A stretch of 64,000 nucleotides of DNA. It comes from Phytopseudomonas daroniae (GTDB lineage: Bacteria; Pseudomonadota; Gammaproteobacteria; Pseudomonadales; Pseudomonadaceae). The notes under the pieces were generated by a model. It was not told the DNA's origin, made no database searches, and saw nothing but the letters and a program-made list of their open reading frames with translations. Positions 25,100-33,723 of the stretch are shown here, piece after piece; within the stretch, counting starts at the first letter, position 1, and each line of letters begins with the position of its first letter. The position numbers and the translations under genes are program-made. The stretch lies in NCBI RefSeq assembly GCF_004327285.1, contig NZ_QJUI01000021.1, forward strand, positions 1-64,000, given 5' to 3'.

Positions 25100-25849
25100 A
25101 TGAAAACCCTCGTAGCTGTCAAACGTGTGGTCGATTACAACGTCAAGGTTCGCGTCAAGGCGGACAACAGCGGCGTCGACCTCGCCAACGTCAAGATGTC
25201 GATGAACCCCTTCTGCGAGATCGCCGTGGAAGAGGCCGTGCGCCTGAAAGAGCAGGGCGTGGCGAGCGAGATCGTCGTGGTCTCCGTCGGCCCGAGTGCT
25301 GCCCAGGAGCAACTGCGCACCGCCCTGGCCCTGGGCGCCGACCGCGCCGTGCTGGTCGAGTCCAACGATGAGCTGAACTCCCTGGCCGTGGCCAAGCTGC
25401 TCAAGGCGGTGGTCGACAAGGAGCAGCCGCAGTTGGTGATCCTCGGCAAGCAGGCCATCGACAGCGACAACAACCAGACCGGGCAGATGCTCGCCGCGCT
25501 GAGCGGTTACGCCCAGGGCACCTTCGCCTCCAAGGTCGAGCTGGCCGGCGACAAGGTCAAGGTCACTCGCGAGATCGATGGCGGCCTGCAGACCGTCTCG
25601 CTGAACCTGCCGGCGATCGTCACCACCGACCTGCGCCTGAACGAGCCGCGTTATGCCTCGCTGCCGAACATCATGAAGGCCAAGAAGAAGCCGCTGGAAA
25701 CCCTCACCCCGGACGCCCTGGGCGTGTCCACCGCTTCCAGCGTCAAGACCCTCGAGGTCGAGGCGCCGGCTGCCCGCCAGGCCGGCATCAAGGTGGGGTC
25801 GGTAGCTGAACTGGTCGAGAAACTGAAGAACGAGGCGAAGGTAATCTAA
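25100..25849 (+). CDS. etfB: Electron transfer flavoprotein beta subunit
   Basis: This 249-residue protein is a standard ETF beta ([20 protein letters not shown] at the start, [20 protein letters not shown] for [23 protein letters not shown] recognition region). It carries electrons from acyl-CoA dehydrogenases to ETF:quinone oxidoreductase. It is very close to the housekeeping EtfB I recall from Pseudomonas, but here no ETF:quinone oxidoreductase gene is adjacent, and it lies inside the regulated transporter operon. It is therefore probably an extra copy serving the island's acyl-CoA dehydrogenase. The etfA gene follows with no gap. Confidence 0.93.
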   Translation: MKTLVAVKRVVDYNVKVRVKADNSGVDLANVKMSMNPFCEIAVEEAVRLKEQGVASEIVVVSVGPSAAQEQLRTALALGADRAVLVESNDELNSLAVAKLLKAVVDKEQPQLVILGKQAIDSDNNQTGQMLAALSGYAQGTFASKVELAGDKVKVTREIDGGLQTVSLNLPAIVTTDLRLNEPRYASLPNIMKAKKKPLETLTPDALGVSTASSVKTLEVEAPAARQAGIKVGSVAELVEKLKNEAKVI

Positions 25850-26779
25850 ATGGCTATCCTGGTTATCGCTGAACACTCCAATACCGCGCTGGCGCCCGCC
25901 ACGCTGAACACCGTTGCCGCCGCGCAGCAGATCGGTGGCGACATTCACGTACTGGTCGCCGGTGCCAATGTCGGCGCCGCTGCCGAAGCCGCCGCCAAGA
26001 TCGCCGGCGTGGCCAAGGTACTGGTTGCCGACAACGCCGCCTTCGCCCACCAGTTGCCGGAGAACGTCGCGCCGCTGGTCGTGCAGTTGGCGCCCGCCTA
26101 CAGCCATGTGCTGGCCGCCGCCACCAGCAACGGCAAGAACAGCCTGCCGCGCGTCGCCGCGCTGCTGGACGTCGACCAGATCTCCGAGATCATCGCCGTC
26201 GAAAGCCCGGACACCTTCAAGCGTCCGATCTATGCCGGTAACGCCATTGCCACCGTGCAATCCGATGCCGCGGTGAAGGTGATCACCGTGCGTGCCACCG
26301 GTTTCGATGCGGCGGCCGCCAGCGGTGGTTCCGCCGCCGTGGAAGCGGTTGGCGCGGGTAGCGACGCCGGCATCTCCGCCTTCGTCGGCGAGGAACTGGC
26401 CAAGTCCGACCGGCCGGAACTGACTGCCGCCAGGATCGTGGTGTCCGGTGGCCGTGGCATGGGCAACGGCGACAACTTCAAGCACCTGTACGCCCTGGCC
26501 GACAAGCTCGGTGCCGCCGTCGGCGCCTCGCGCGCCGCCGTGGATGCCGGTTTCGTGCCCAACGACATGCAGGTCGGCCAGACCGGCAAGATCGTTGCGC
26601 CGCAGCTGTACATCGCCGTGGGTATCTCCGGCGCGATCCAGCACCTGGCCGGCATGAAGGACTCCAAGGTGATCGTGGCGATCAACAAGGACGAGGAGGC
26701 GCCGATCTTCCAGGTCGCCGACTACGGCCTGGTTGCCGACCTGTTCGAAGCCGTACCGGAGCTGGACGCCGCGTTATAG
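25850..26779 (+). CDS. etfA: Electron transfer flavoprotein alpha subunit
   Basis: This 309-residue protein is the FAD-binding ETF subunit. The C-terminal domain shows [17 protein letters not shown], the [15 protein letters not shown] segment and [18 protein letters not shown], all flavin contacts; the N-terminal half is the lobe that pairs with EtfB. Its ATG directly follows the etfB stop codon. Length and motifs are normal. It probably accepts electrons from the acyl-CoA dehydrogenase at 9383-10528. Confidence 0.94.
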   Translation: MAILVIAEHSNTALAPATLNTVAAAQQIGGDIHVLVAGANVGAAAEAAAKIAGVAKVLVADNAAFAHQLPENVAPLVVQLAPAYSHVLAAATSNGKNSLPRVAALLDVDQISEIIAVESPDTFKRPIYAGNAIATVQSDAAVKVITVRATGFDAAAASGGSAAVEAVGAGSDAGISAFVGEELAKSDRPELTAARIVVSGGRGMGNGDNFKHLYALADKLGAAVGASRAAVDAGFVPNDMQVGQTGKIVAPQLYIAVGISGAIQHLAGMKDSKVIVAINKDEEAPIFQVADYGLVADLFEAVPELDAAL

Positions 26780-26794
26780 CGGCAGGCGATGGTG

Positions 26795-26814
26795 GCCGGT
26801 GAGCCTTCACCGGC
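26795..26814 (+). promoter_or_regulatory. Hairpin between etfA and the porin gene
   Basis: GCCGGTGA pairs perfectly with TCACCGGC around a four-base loop, 15 bases after the etfA stop codon. There is no T run, so it may reduce or stabilise transcripts into the porin gene rather than end them. The remaining gap to 26944 shows no other signal. Confidence 0.5.
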
Positions 26815-26944
26815 TGCTTCGTTCCGTTTCCTGCCCAGAGCGTCTGGGCCGCCCAAATCACGGGTCATCACGAGTAGCCAACGGCCAGCTTGGAGGCCGG
26901 AGGCGTGCCCGGATTTTCATTAAATAAAAACAAGAGGTGTGGTT

Positions 26945-28168
26945 ATGCAGGTGGTTAAGAAAGCTTCTTTGTTGGGGGGTGGGCTGTTCATGGCTTGCTC
27001 TTTGACTGTGCATGCAGTGGAGTTCAGTGGCTATTTGCGCGCTGGCATGGGGGGCAGCAGCCAGGGCACGACGCAAAGCTGTTTCCAATTGCCCGGCAGC
27101 CAGACCAAGTATCGCCTGGGCAACGAATGCGAACAGTACGGCGAGTTCGCCCTGGGCCACGACCTGGCGACCTTCGCCGATGGTTCGGCGGTCAAGGCCT
27201 TCGGCATGCTGGCGCTGTACAACCCCTACGATGAGTCGCTGACCTTCAGCGACGATAACGGTTATGCGCGCCTGGCCCAGGCTTATCTCGAGTGGCGCGA
27301 TATCCCCGCTTTGAATGGGGGCTCGCTATGGGCGGGACGGCGTTTCTACAAACGCAATGACATCCACATATCCGACTTTTTCTACTGGAACCAGAGTGCC
27401 ACCGGGGCCGGGATTGAAGATGTCCTGATCGGGGGGCTCAAATACAGTTACGCCTTTTCGAGAAAGGACAGTGTGTTTCAGGATGACTATATCAACCGCC
27501 ATGATTTCAACGTGGCCGGCTTCGCCAGCAACCCGGGCGGAGAACTGGAGCTAGGCCTCAGTTATATCGATGAGCCGCAAGGGCGCGACGCTGTGCACAG
27601 CGGCTGGTCCGCCACCGTGCAGCATGTGCAGAGCGATTTTTTCGGCGGGCGCAACAAGCTCGCCCTGCAGTATGGCGAAGGCGCCGGTACGGGGCTGGGC
27701 TATACCGGGGACGTGAGGCTCGATGACCGGGCCAGAAGCTGGCGCCTGGTCGAATTCTTCGACTGGCAACTGACCCCGCGCTTCGGCGGTCAATTCCAGG
27801 TCGTCTATCAGCAGAACAAGCGTGCAGGCGGCTACGAGCAGGACTGGCTATCGCTCGGCGTGCGTCCCAGCTATGCGCTGACGGAGCAGTTCAAGCTGGT
27901 CGCCGAACTGGGGTACGACCAGGTGGATGCGTCCGAAGGCTTGCGCAAGCTGAGCAAGTTCACCCTTGCGCCCACCTGGTCGCCCAAGGGGCCCGGATTC
28001 TGGGCGCGTCCCGAAGTACGCCTGTACTACACCTATGCCCGCTGGAATGCCGAGGCGCAGGCTGCGGCCGATCGACTGGCTGCGGGCTCGGCCCTGTCGC
28101 GAAGCGGCGCCTTTGGCGACGCCCGGCACGGCTCCAACTTCGGTGCGCAGATCGAATACTGGTGGTAG
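26945..28168 (+). CDS. LamB-family outer-membrane porin (maltoporin-like)
   Basis: This 407-residue protein has a Sec signal peptide (KKASLLGGGLFMACSLTVHA) and then the LamB pattern: FSGYLRAGMGGSS, a disulphide-prone CFQLPG...KYRLGNECE segment, SLWAGRRFYKRNDIHISDFF and a C-terminal strand ending EYWW with a terminal aromatic residue, needed for outer-membrane insertion. AAGAGG precedes the ATG at 26945. LamB-family channels pass oligosaccharides, so the island's substrate may carry a sugar moiety. It is the last gene of the island, 165 bases after etfA, and there is no maltose gene nearby. Confidence 0.88.
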   Translation: MQVVKKASLLGGGLFMACSLTVHAVEFSGYLRAGMGGSSQGTTQSCFQLPGSQTKYRLGNECEQYGEFALGHDLATFADGSAVKAFGMLALYNPYDESLTFSDDNGYARLAQAYLEWRDIPALNGGSLWAGRRFYKRNDIHISDFFYWNQSATGAGIEDVLIGGLKYSYAFSRKDSVFQDDYINRHDFNVAGFASNPGGELELGLSYIDEPQGRDAVHSGWSATVQHVQSDFFGGRNKLALQYGEGAGTGLGYTGDVRLDDRARSWRLVEFFDWQLTPRFGGQFQVVYQQNKRAGGYEQDWLSLGVRPSYALTEQFKLVAELGYDQVDASEGLRKLSKFTLAPTWSPKGPGFWARPEVRLYYTYARWNAEAQAAADRLAAGSALSRSGAFGDARHGSNFGAQIEYWW

Positions 28169-28274
28169 TGACCAGCCAAGCGGATCAATCGGACGAGTCA
28201 CGGGCATCTGCCGGCGGCTCACCCGCTCTGCCTGACGAAACCGGGCCGGAAAGTCGAATCTCGCGAACTACCGG

Positions 28275-28448
28275 CTACCTGTACCGGGAAAGGGCTTTCT
28301 GCACCTGGCTGTGCCTCTCGCGGTTCAGCAGGCTCGGGGCAACGCCAATCTTTTGGGCTATTTGACGGCAACTGGCTTCGGCGCGACGAACCGGCTCAGT
28401 ATCTTCCCGCTTGAATTCGGAACTGTACTTCTTGCGCTTCGTGAACAC
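28275..28448 (-). pseudogene. Remnant of IS3-family transposase OrfA
   Basis: From GTG at 28448, preceded by AAGGAGT, the frame reads VFTKRKKYSSEFKRE..., then EASCRQIAQKIGVAPSLLNR and stops at 28275 after 57 codons. This is the helix-turn-helix N-terminus of IS3-type OrfA (usually about 90-100 residues); the leucine-zipper end and OrfB are missing. It marks the right boundary of the catabolic island, before mnmC. Confidence 0.8.
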
Positions 28449-28534
28449 TCCTTAAACTCGCTGTGAGCTTACTCGAAAGCATCCGCGTTAACGGGGTAGA
28501 ATCCCGATGGACTGGCGATCGAATGGCTTACGGC

Positions 28535-30493
28535 TCAACCCTTGCGAATCAGCTGCCGCAGCATGAAGCGGTTGGGGTGGCAGGCTTCGGCTACGTCCTG
28601 CGGCACCGGCAGCGGTTCGCCCTCCAGCCAGGCGGCGATCAGTTCACCGGACAGTGGCGCGGTGATCAGCCCGCGGGAGCCGTGCCCACTGTTGATGTAC
28701 AAACCTTCCTGCCACGGGCAGGGGATTTGCGGCACCTGACGGGCGTCGCGAGCCAGCACGGCGTACGCTTCGGCAAACGCGTCGGTATCGGCGAGTGGGC
28801 CGACGATCGGCAAGTAATCCGGGCTGGTGCAGCGAAAGGCCGCGCGACCTTGCAGCGTATCCGGGGCGAGCGTATCGACCTGCAGGCGCTCAGCCAGATC
28901 GGTGGAGATGTCTCTGAGCAGATCCAGATTGCTGGCGTGTTCGGCGCCACTTGGCGTCAGGTCGTCGCTGTCGAAGTTGAAGCTGGCCCCGAGGGTGTGT
29001 TCGCCGTCGCGCACCGGCGCCACATAACCTTCAGCACAAACCACCGTGCGCAACGCGGCGCTTTCCCTCGATGCGGGCAGTCGACTGATCTGCCCGCGGA
29101 TACGCTTGAGCGGCAGTTGCGCGCTCTGTTCGAAGCGGGTGATATCCGCAGCGCCGCAGAGGACGACCACCGCAGCGCTGGCAATCAGTTGTTCGCCGCT
29201 CCAGGCCTGCCATTCACCGTTTACGCGCTTGAGCTGCAAGGCGTGCTGGCAGCCATGCAGATGCACGTTGGGATGAGCGATCAGATGCTGGCAGAGCGCG
29301 GGCGGATGCACCCAGCCTGCGTCGGGATAGAACAACCCGCCGCTCTCCAGGGCGATGCCTGCCTCGAACTCGGCCTGCTGGCGATCCACCCGGGTCAGCA
29401 GCGTCTCGGGAAAGGCGGCGGCGAGTTTGGTCTGGCGCTGCGCTTCGCGATCATCGAAAGCCAGTTGCAGCACGCCGCAGTTATCCCAGTCCTGGCCCTT
29501 CTGCAGACGCTCGAGCAGCCGGCGGGTGTAACCGAAACCATCGACGATCAGCCGCGACAGCGCCGTGCCGTGGGCGGAAAGCTTGAGATAGAGCACGCCC
29601 TGCGGATTGCCCGAGGCTTCCATGGCAATGGCCGCGTGCCGCTCAAGCAAATCCACCAGCCAGCCACGCGCGGCGAGGCTGGCTGCGGTGGCGCAGCCGG
29701 CCAGCCCCGCACCGATGACCAGCGCCCGGCGCTCGGCGGGGCGATACGCAGGGCGAGCGAACCAGGGCTTGCTCGAGGTGTTCGCCGCTGCGCCGAAGGT
29801 GCCGCGCATGACTTCCCATTTTTTGCCGAGGCCGGGCACGCGCTTCATCTGGAAGCCAGCCTCGTTGAGCGCACGGCGAACGTAGCCGGTAGCGGTGAAG
29901 GTGCCGAGGGTGGTTTGCGGCGTGCTCAGCCGGGCCAGTTGGGCGAACAGCTCGGGCGTCCACATCTCGGGGTTCTTCGAGGGCGCGAAGCCGTCGAGAA
30001 ACCAGGCGTCGATACGAGCGTCGAGCTGCGGCAGCATGGCTTGGGCATCGCCGATCAGCAGCGTCAGCACCACGCGGCCGGCATCGAATACCTGGCGCTG
30101 AAAGCCTGGGTTGAGACCGACATAGCCATCGAGCAACTGCTCGCTGTAGCGCTGCAACGATGGCCAGAGGGCGAGGGCGCGCTGCAGATCGGCACGGGTG
30201 AGTGGGTGTTTTTCAACACTGACGAAATGCAACCGTGCTCCGGCTGGCGCCTGCTGCTCGAACAGCTCCCAGGCACACAGGAAATTCATGCCGGTGCCGA
30301 ATCCCGTTTCGCCGATCACCAACTGCTCGCCAGGCCCCAGAGCGGCGAAGCGCTGCGGCAGATCATTGTTGCTCAGGAACACATAGCGGGTCTCTTCCAG
30401 GCCGTTGTCCCGGGAGAAATAGACGTCGGCGTATTGGCGCGAGGTGGGCTGGCCCTGTTCGTCCCAGTCGAGTTGTGCGTGTTGATCGGCCAT
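28535..30493 (-). CDS. mnmC: Bifunctional tRNA-modification enzyme MnmC (MnmD plus FAD oxidoreductase)
   Basis: This 652-residue enzyme finishes the wobble uridine modification mnm5(s2)U34 in certain tRNAs. Residues of about 1-235 are the SAM-dependent methyltransferase domain (GETGFGTGMNFLCAWELF). From about 255 the FAD-dependent domain that removes the carboxymethyl group starts with ALVIGAGLAGCATAASLA and has the HGSRGL segment near the end. Length and domain order are normal for gammaproteobacteria. The ATG is at 30493. It is a core gene and adjoins the right border of the island. Confidence 0.95.
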   Translation of the reverse strand: MADQHAQLDWDEQGQPTSRQYADVYFSRDNGLEETRYVFLSNNDLPQRFAALGPGEQLVIGETGFGTGMNFLCAWELFEQQAPAGARLHFVSVEKHPLTRADLQRALALWPSLQRYSEQLLDGYVGLNPGFQRQVFDAGRVVLTLLIGDAQAMLPQLDARIDAWFLDGFAPSKNPEMWTPELFAQLARLSTPQTTLGTFTATGYVRRALNEAGFQMKRVPGLGKKWEVMRGTFGAAANTSSKPWFARPAYRPAERRALVIGAGLAGCATAASLAARGWLVDLLERHAAIAMEASGNPQGVLYLKLSAHGTALSRLIVDGFGYTRRLLERLQKGQDWDNCGVLQLAFDDREAQRQTKLAAAFPETLLTRVDRQQAEFEAGIALESGGLFYPDAGWVHPPALCQHLIAHPNVHLHGCQHALQLKRVNGEWQAWSGEQLIASAAVVVLCGAADITRFEQSAQLPLKRIRGQISRLPASRESAALRTVVCAEGYVAPVRDGEHTLGASFNFDSDDLTPSGAEHASNLDLLRDISTDLAERLQVDTLAPDTLQGRAAFRCTSPDYLPIVGPLADTDAFAEAYAVLARDARQVPQIPCPWQEGLYINSGHGSRGLITAPLSGELIAAWLEGEPLPVPQDVAEACHPNRFMLRQLIRKG

Positions 30494-30750
30494 GGTGGTG
30501 TTCCGGAGCAGGCAGGGCGGCGATTCTAGCAGGGCGGTGGCGGCGTTGTGGCCGTGGGCGCGGGTAGCGTGCCGTGTAGGGGCGTTGACCTCGGCGCGAA
30601 TTATCGTGGTTACCGCGATTATGGCGTTGCCCTTGCGATTCGCCGCGAGGGCGCGGCTCCTACAGAGCGCGCAGCTTATCGTGTTATCTCGGCTTGCACT
30701 GGAACATCAACGGCACCTAGGCTGGGCACACATTTCAGGAAGAGGTGCTT
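30494..30750. other. Divergent gap between mnmC and pap with a REP-like sequence
   Basis: Around 30635-30665 lies a CGATTCGCCGCGAGGGCG...GCTCCTACA stretch typical of Pseudomonas REP-like repeats. Promoters for both genes should be here, but I see no clear boxes. Confidence 0.5.
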
Positions 30751-32244
30751 ATGTTCGAATCCGCCGAGATCGACCACGTCATCGACAAGGCCACCTTCGA
30801 TGCCGAGGAGCAACTGCTGCGCGAGGCACTGCTGGAAGTGCAGTACGCACTGCGTGAGCAGGGGCGGTTCGCGGTGATCATCCTGATCAACGGCATCGAG
30901 GGAGCGGGCAAGGGCGAGACGGTGAAGCTGCTCAACGAGTGGATGGATCCGCGCCTCATCCAGGTCAGCACCTTCGATCAGCAGACCGACGAGGAGCTGG
31001 CCCGGCCCGTCGCCTGGCGTTACTGGCGGCAGCTGCCACCCAAGGGGCGCATCGGTATCTTCTTCGGCAACTGGTACAGCCAGATGCTGCAGGGCCGTGT
31101 GCACGGCGATCTGAAGAAGAATGAGCTGGGCAGGGCCATCGACGGCGCTCTCGGCCTGGAGCAGATGCTCTGTAACGAAGGCACGCTGATCTTCAAGTTC
31201 TGGTTTCACCTCTCCAAGAAGCAGATGCACGCGCGCCTGAAGACGCTGCAGGACGACCCCCTGCACAGCTGGCGCCTGAGCCCGCTGGACTGGCAGCAGT
31301 CGAAAACCTACGACAAATTCGTGCGCGTCGGCGAGGATGTGTTGCGTCGCACCAGTCGCGACTATTCGCCCTGGTACATCGTCGCCGGGGCGGATGCCAA
31401 TTACCGTAGCCTGACCGTCGGGCGCATTCTTCTGGACGGTATGCAGGCCGCACTGCGCGGCAGCGGTGAGCGCGCGCCGTTGCCCCATGCCACGCCGCTG
31501 ATGACTCGCACCGATCAGCACAGTCTGCTCGACAGCCTGGACATGAGCGTGCGCCTGAACAAGGCCGACTACCGTGAGCAGCTGACCCGCGAACAGGCGC
31601 GCCTGTCGCAGTTGATGCGCGACAAGCGCATGCGTCGCCATGCCTTGATCGCTGTATTCGAAGGTAACGATGCGGCGGGCAAGGGCGGGGCGATCCGTCG
31701 GGTCGCCGCCGCGCTGGATCCACGTCAGTACCGTATCGTGCCGGTGGCGGCGCCGACCGAGGAGGAGCGTGCTCAGCCTTATCTGTGGCGCTTCTGGCGG
31801 CATATTCCGGCGCGTGGCAAGTTCACCGTGTTCGACCGCTCCTGGTACGGCCGGGTATTGGTGGAACGGGTCGAAGGCTTTTGTGAGCCGGCGGACTGGC
31901 TGCGCGCCTACGGTGAAATCAACGATTTCGAGGAGCAGCTCAGCAATGCCGGCGTGGTGCTGGTGAAGTTCTGGCTGGCCATCGATGAGAACACCCAACT
32001 GATGCGTTTTCGCGAGCGCGAGGCCAACCCCGTGAAGCGCTTCAAGATCACCGAAGAAGACTGGCGCAACCGCGAGAAATGGTCGCAGTACCGCGAAGCC
32101 GTAGGCGATATGGTCGATCGCACCAGTACCCGCCTGGCACCCTGGACGCTGGTCGAGGCCAATGACAAACAGTTCGCCCGGGTAAAAGTGCTGCGCACCA
32201 TCAACGACGCGCTGGAGGCGGCGTTCGAGAGGGATGAGCGATAG
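30751..32244 (+). CDS. pap: Polyphosphate:AMP phosphotransferase (tandem PPK2 domains)
   Basis: This 497-residue cytoplasmic kinase uses polyphosphate to phosphorylate AMP to ADP. Two PPK2 domains lie in tandem, as in class II PPK2 enzymes: the first has a Walker-like IEGAGKGETVK loop near residue 50, the second EGNDAAGKGGAIRR near 308 and VFDRSWYGRVLVERVEGF as the lid region. GGAAGAGG precedes the ATG at 30751. The second domain is usually the active one. It is transcribed away from mnmC. Confidence 0.92.
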   Translation: MFESAEIDHVIDKATFDAEEQLLREALLEVQYALREQGRFAVIILINGIEGAGKGETVKLLNEWMDPRLIQVSTFDQQTDEELARPVAWRYWRQLPPKGRIGIFFGNWYSQMLQGRVHGDLKKNELGRAIDGALGLEQMLCNEGTLIFKFWFHLSKKQMHARLKTLQDDPLHSWRLSPLDWQQSKTYDKFVRVGEDVLRRTSRDYSPWYIVAGADANYRSLTVGRILLDGMQAALRGSGERAPLPHATPLMTRTDQHSLLDSLDMSVRLNKADYREQLTREQARLSQLMRDKRMRRHALIAVFEGNDAAGKGGAIRRVAAALDPRQYRIVPVAAPTEEERAQPYLWRFWRHIPARGKFTVFDRSWYGRVLVERVEGFCEPADWLRAYGEINDFEEQLSNAGVVLVKFWLAIDENTQLMRFREREANPVKRFKITEEDWRNREKWSQYREAVGDMVDRTSTRLAPWTLVEANDKQFARVKVLRTINDALEAAFERDER

Positions 32245-32296
32245 GAGCGTTTTCTGGAGCTGGAGCGCGTTGCTGACGCCCGGCCAGGGGCGCCTG

Positions 32297-32524
32297 GTGT
32301 CGCGATGTGACCGAGGCGGCGAACGGGGTATCGTAATGTGGGATGGCAGCCAGGTGGCGGTAGCGGCCTGTCGTAGGGTGGACGACGCTTTATCCGTCCA
32401 CCGCTCTGCAATCGCAATGGTGGATGAAAAGAGCGTCATCCACCCTACGGGGTGAACGGCCGCTTCCGCCTTTGAGCGACCACTCAGCCCAATCGATCGA
32501 ATACGACATCTGATGTGTGACACT
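32297..32524. repeat. D-type mosaic repeat with module B
   Basis: The left shell GTGTCGCG, then GAGGCGGCGAACGGGGTATC and GGATGGCAGCCA, matches 48884-48972. The right shell GCTTCCGCCTTTGAGCG, then ACTCAGCCCAATCG and GATGTGTGACAC, matches 49142-49202. Module B at 32373-32448 is the cargo. This covers nearly all of the gap between pap and the DUF454 gene, which holds no gene. Confidence 0.75.
32373..32448. repeat. Hairpin module B, copy 2
   Basis: GTAGGGTGGACGACGC at the left pairs largely with GCGTCATCCACCCTAC at the right, giving a long imperfect stem with an inner CGTCCACC/GGTGGATG pair. Confidence 0.8.
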
Positions 32525-32553
32525 CGCCTTGCGGGCGAAGCGCTAGTGGCCGT

Positions 32554-32955
32554 TCAGCGCCGATCCGGCAGCGTCTTCTGCCTGAGGATATACAGGCTCA
32601 CCAGTACGGCGCTGGTCAGCATGAACGCTCGCGCCCATATCAACGGAACCAGCCAGCAGGAAATGCCGATGCTCAGCCACATCAGGCCGATGGCGTAGAC
32701 CTTGGCTTTGCGCGGAATGTCTTCACCATTCAGGTAGTCACGAATCCACGGGCCGAGGCGTGGATGTTCGACCAACCATAGATAGAAGCGCCGCGAGCTG
32801 CGCATGAAACAGGCGGCGGCCAGCAGCAGGAAGGGTGTGGTGGGCAGCACCGGCAGGAAGATGCCCAGCACACCCAGCGCTACGCTCAGCCAGCCGAGAG
32901 TCAGCAGGCTGTAGCGCAGCAGGGGGTTGCGGGTTTCGTAGGGTTCGCGCGCCAT
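32554..32955 (-). CDS. DUF454 (YbaN-like) inner-membrane protein
   Basis: This 133-residue protein has the YbaN/DUF454 pattern: hydrophobic LGWLSVALGVLGIFLPVLPT near residue 20, TTPFLLLAAACFMRSS next to it, then a WLVEHPRLGPWIRDY loop and two more membrane segments. Its role is unknown. I start it at the ATG at 32955 (MAREPYE), which family members resemble; no strong ribosome site is visible, and coupling to the yecA-like gene 16 bases upstream may help. The gene abuts the D-type repeat. Confidence 0.85.
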   Translation of the reverse strand: MAREPYETRNPLLRYSLLTLGWLSVALGVLGIFLPVLPTTPFLLLAAACFMRSSRRFYLWLVEHPRLGPWIRDYLNGEDIPRKAKVYAIGLMWLSIGISCWLVPLIWARAFMLTSAVLVSLYILRQKTLPDRR

Positions 32956-32971
32956 ATCGATGGCGTCGCCA

Positions 32972-33559
32972 TCAATGATGGCGAGGTTTGAGCAGCGCCG
33001 GTTTTTCGTCCGGGGCATTGCACAGCAGGAACAGCGCGGTGAGCAGCTCGGGGATCTGCTCGATCATGCTGTCGACCAGGTCGCGGTCACGGGCAATCTC
33101 GGCGAACTCCGGTTGCTCGTCGAACAGGCCCGAGCCGACCATGATCGGCAGCAGCAGCTCGCTGACCTCGTCTTCGGCGTCGTCGAACCACACGGCTTCG
33201 CGCAGGAACACGCCTTCCATGAAACCGATGCACCAGCCGCGCAGGTCGGAATCGTCCGGCTCGTCGCCCAGATCCAGGTCGCACGGTACTTCCGGCTCGT
33301 CGTCGCTGGCCAGTTGGCGGGCGATATGCGCCTGCAACTGGATCAGGGTGGCTTCGATGTCATCGCGCTCGGCATCGCTGCGGTAATGCGGCGGCTCGGA
33401 GAACAGGGCGTCGATCCACTCGCGCGCCTCGACCTTGTCCGGGCAGATGGAAAGGGCGGTCAGGTAACCGTGTGCAGCGACATAGTCCAGCGCTTCTTCG
33501 TGCAGATCATCGGCATCGAGGAAGGCTTGCAGACGGGACAGTTGCTCGGCGAAGGACAT
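32972..33559 (-). CDS. UPF0149 (YecA/YgfB-like) family protein
   Basis: This 195-residue acidic, helical protein fits UPF0149, with the WCIGFMEGVFLREAVWF core in its middle. It lacks a SecA-like zinc tail of CxCxxC type. The function of the family is unclear. Translation starts at the ATG at 33559 (MSFAEQLSRL), preceded by an AAGGTAGCC stretch. It reads away from recQ and is followed after 16 bases by the DUF454 gene. Confidence 0.85.
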   Translation of the reverse strand: MSFAEQLSRLQAFLDADDLHEEALDYVAAHGYLTALSICPDKVEAREWIDALFSEPPHYRSDAERDDIEATLIQLQAHIARQLASDDEPEVPCDLDLGDEPDDSDLRGWCIGFMEGVFLREAVWFDDAEDEVSELLLPIMVGSGLFDEQPEFAEIARDRDLVDSMIEQIPELLTALFLLCNAPDEKPALLKPRHH

Positions 33560-33723
33560 CGGTGGCTACCTTGAAGAAGTAAACGAGGCTGGATTCTAGT
33601 GCAGACCCACCAGCCCGGCCAGAGTTGCAGGCAAAACGGCGTGCTAAACGCTAAAAAACACATCGGTTCCCCGTCGCCGGGAGACACTTGCGTATAATGC
33701 CCCGCTTGATTCGGAGACCCTAC

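Noticed and set aside
28463-30529. A 688-codon plus-strand frame over mnmC
   Set aside because: mnmC on the minus strand has complete motifs; the antisense frame has none.
30676-32523. A 615-codon minus-strand frame over pap
   Set aside because: Both PPK2 domains are clear on the plus strand, and the antisense frame runs through repeat sequence.
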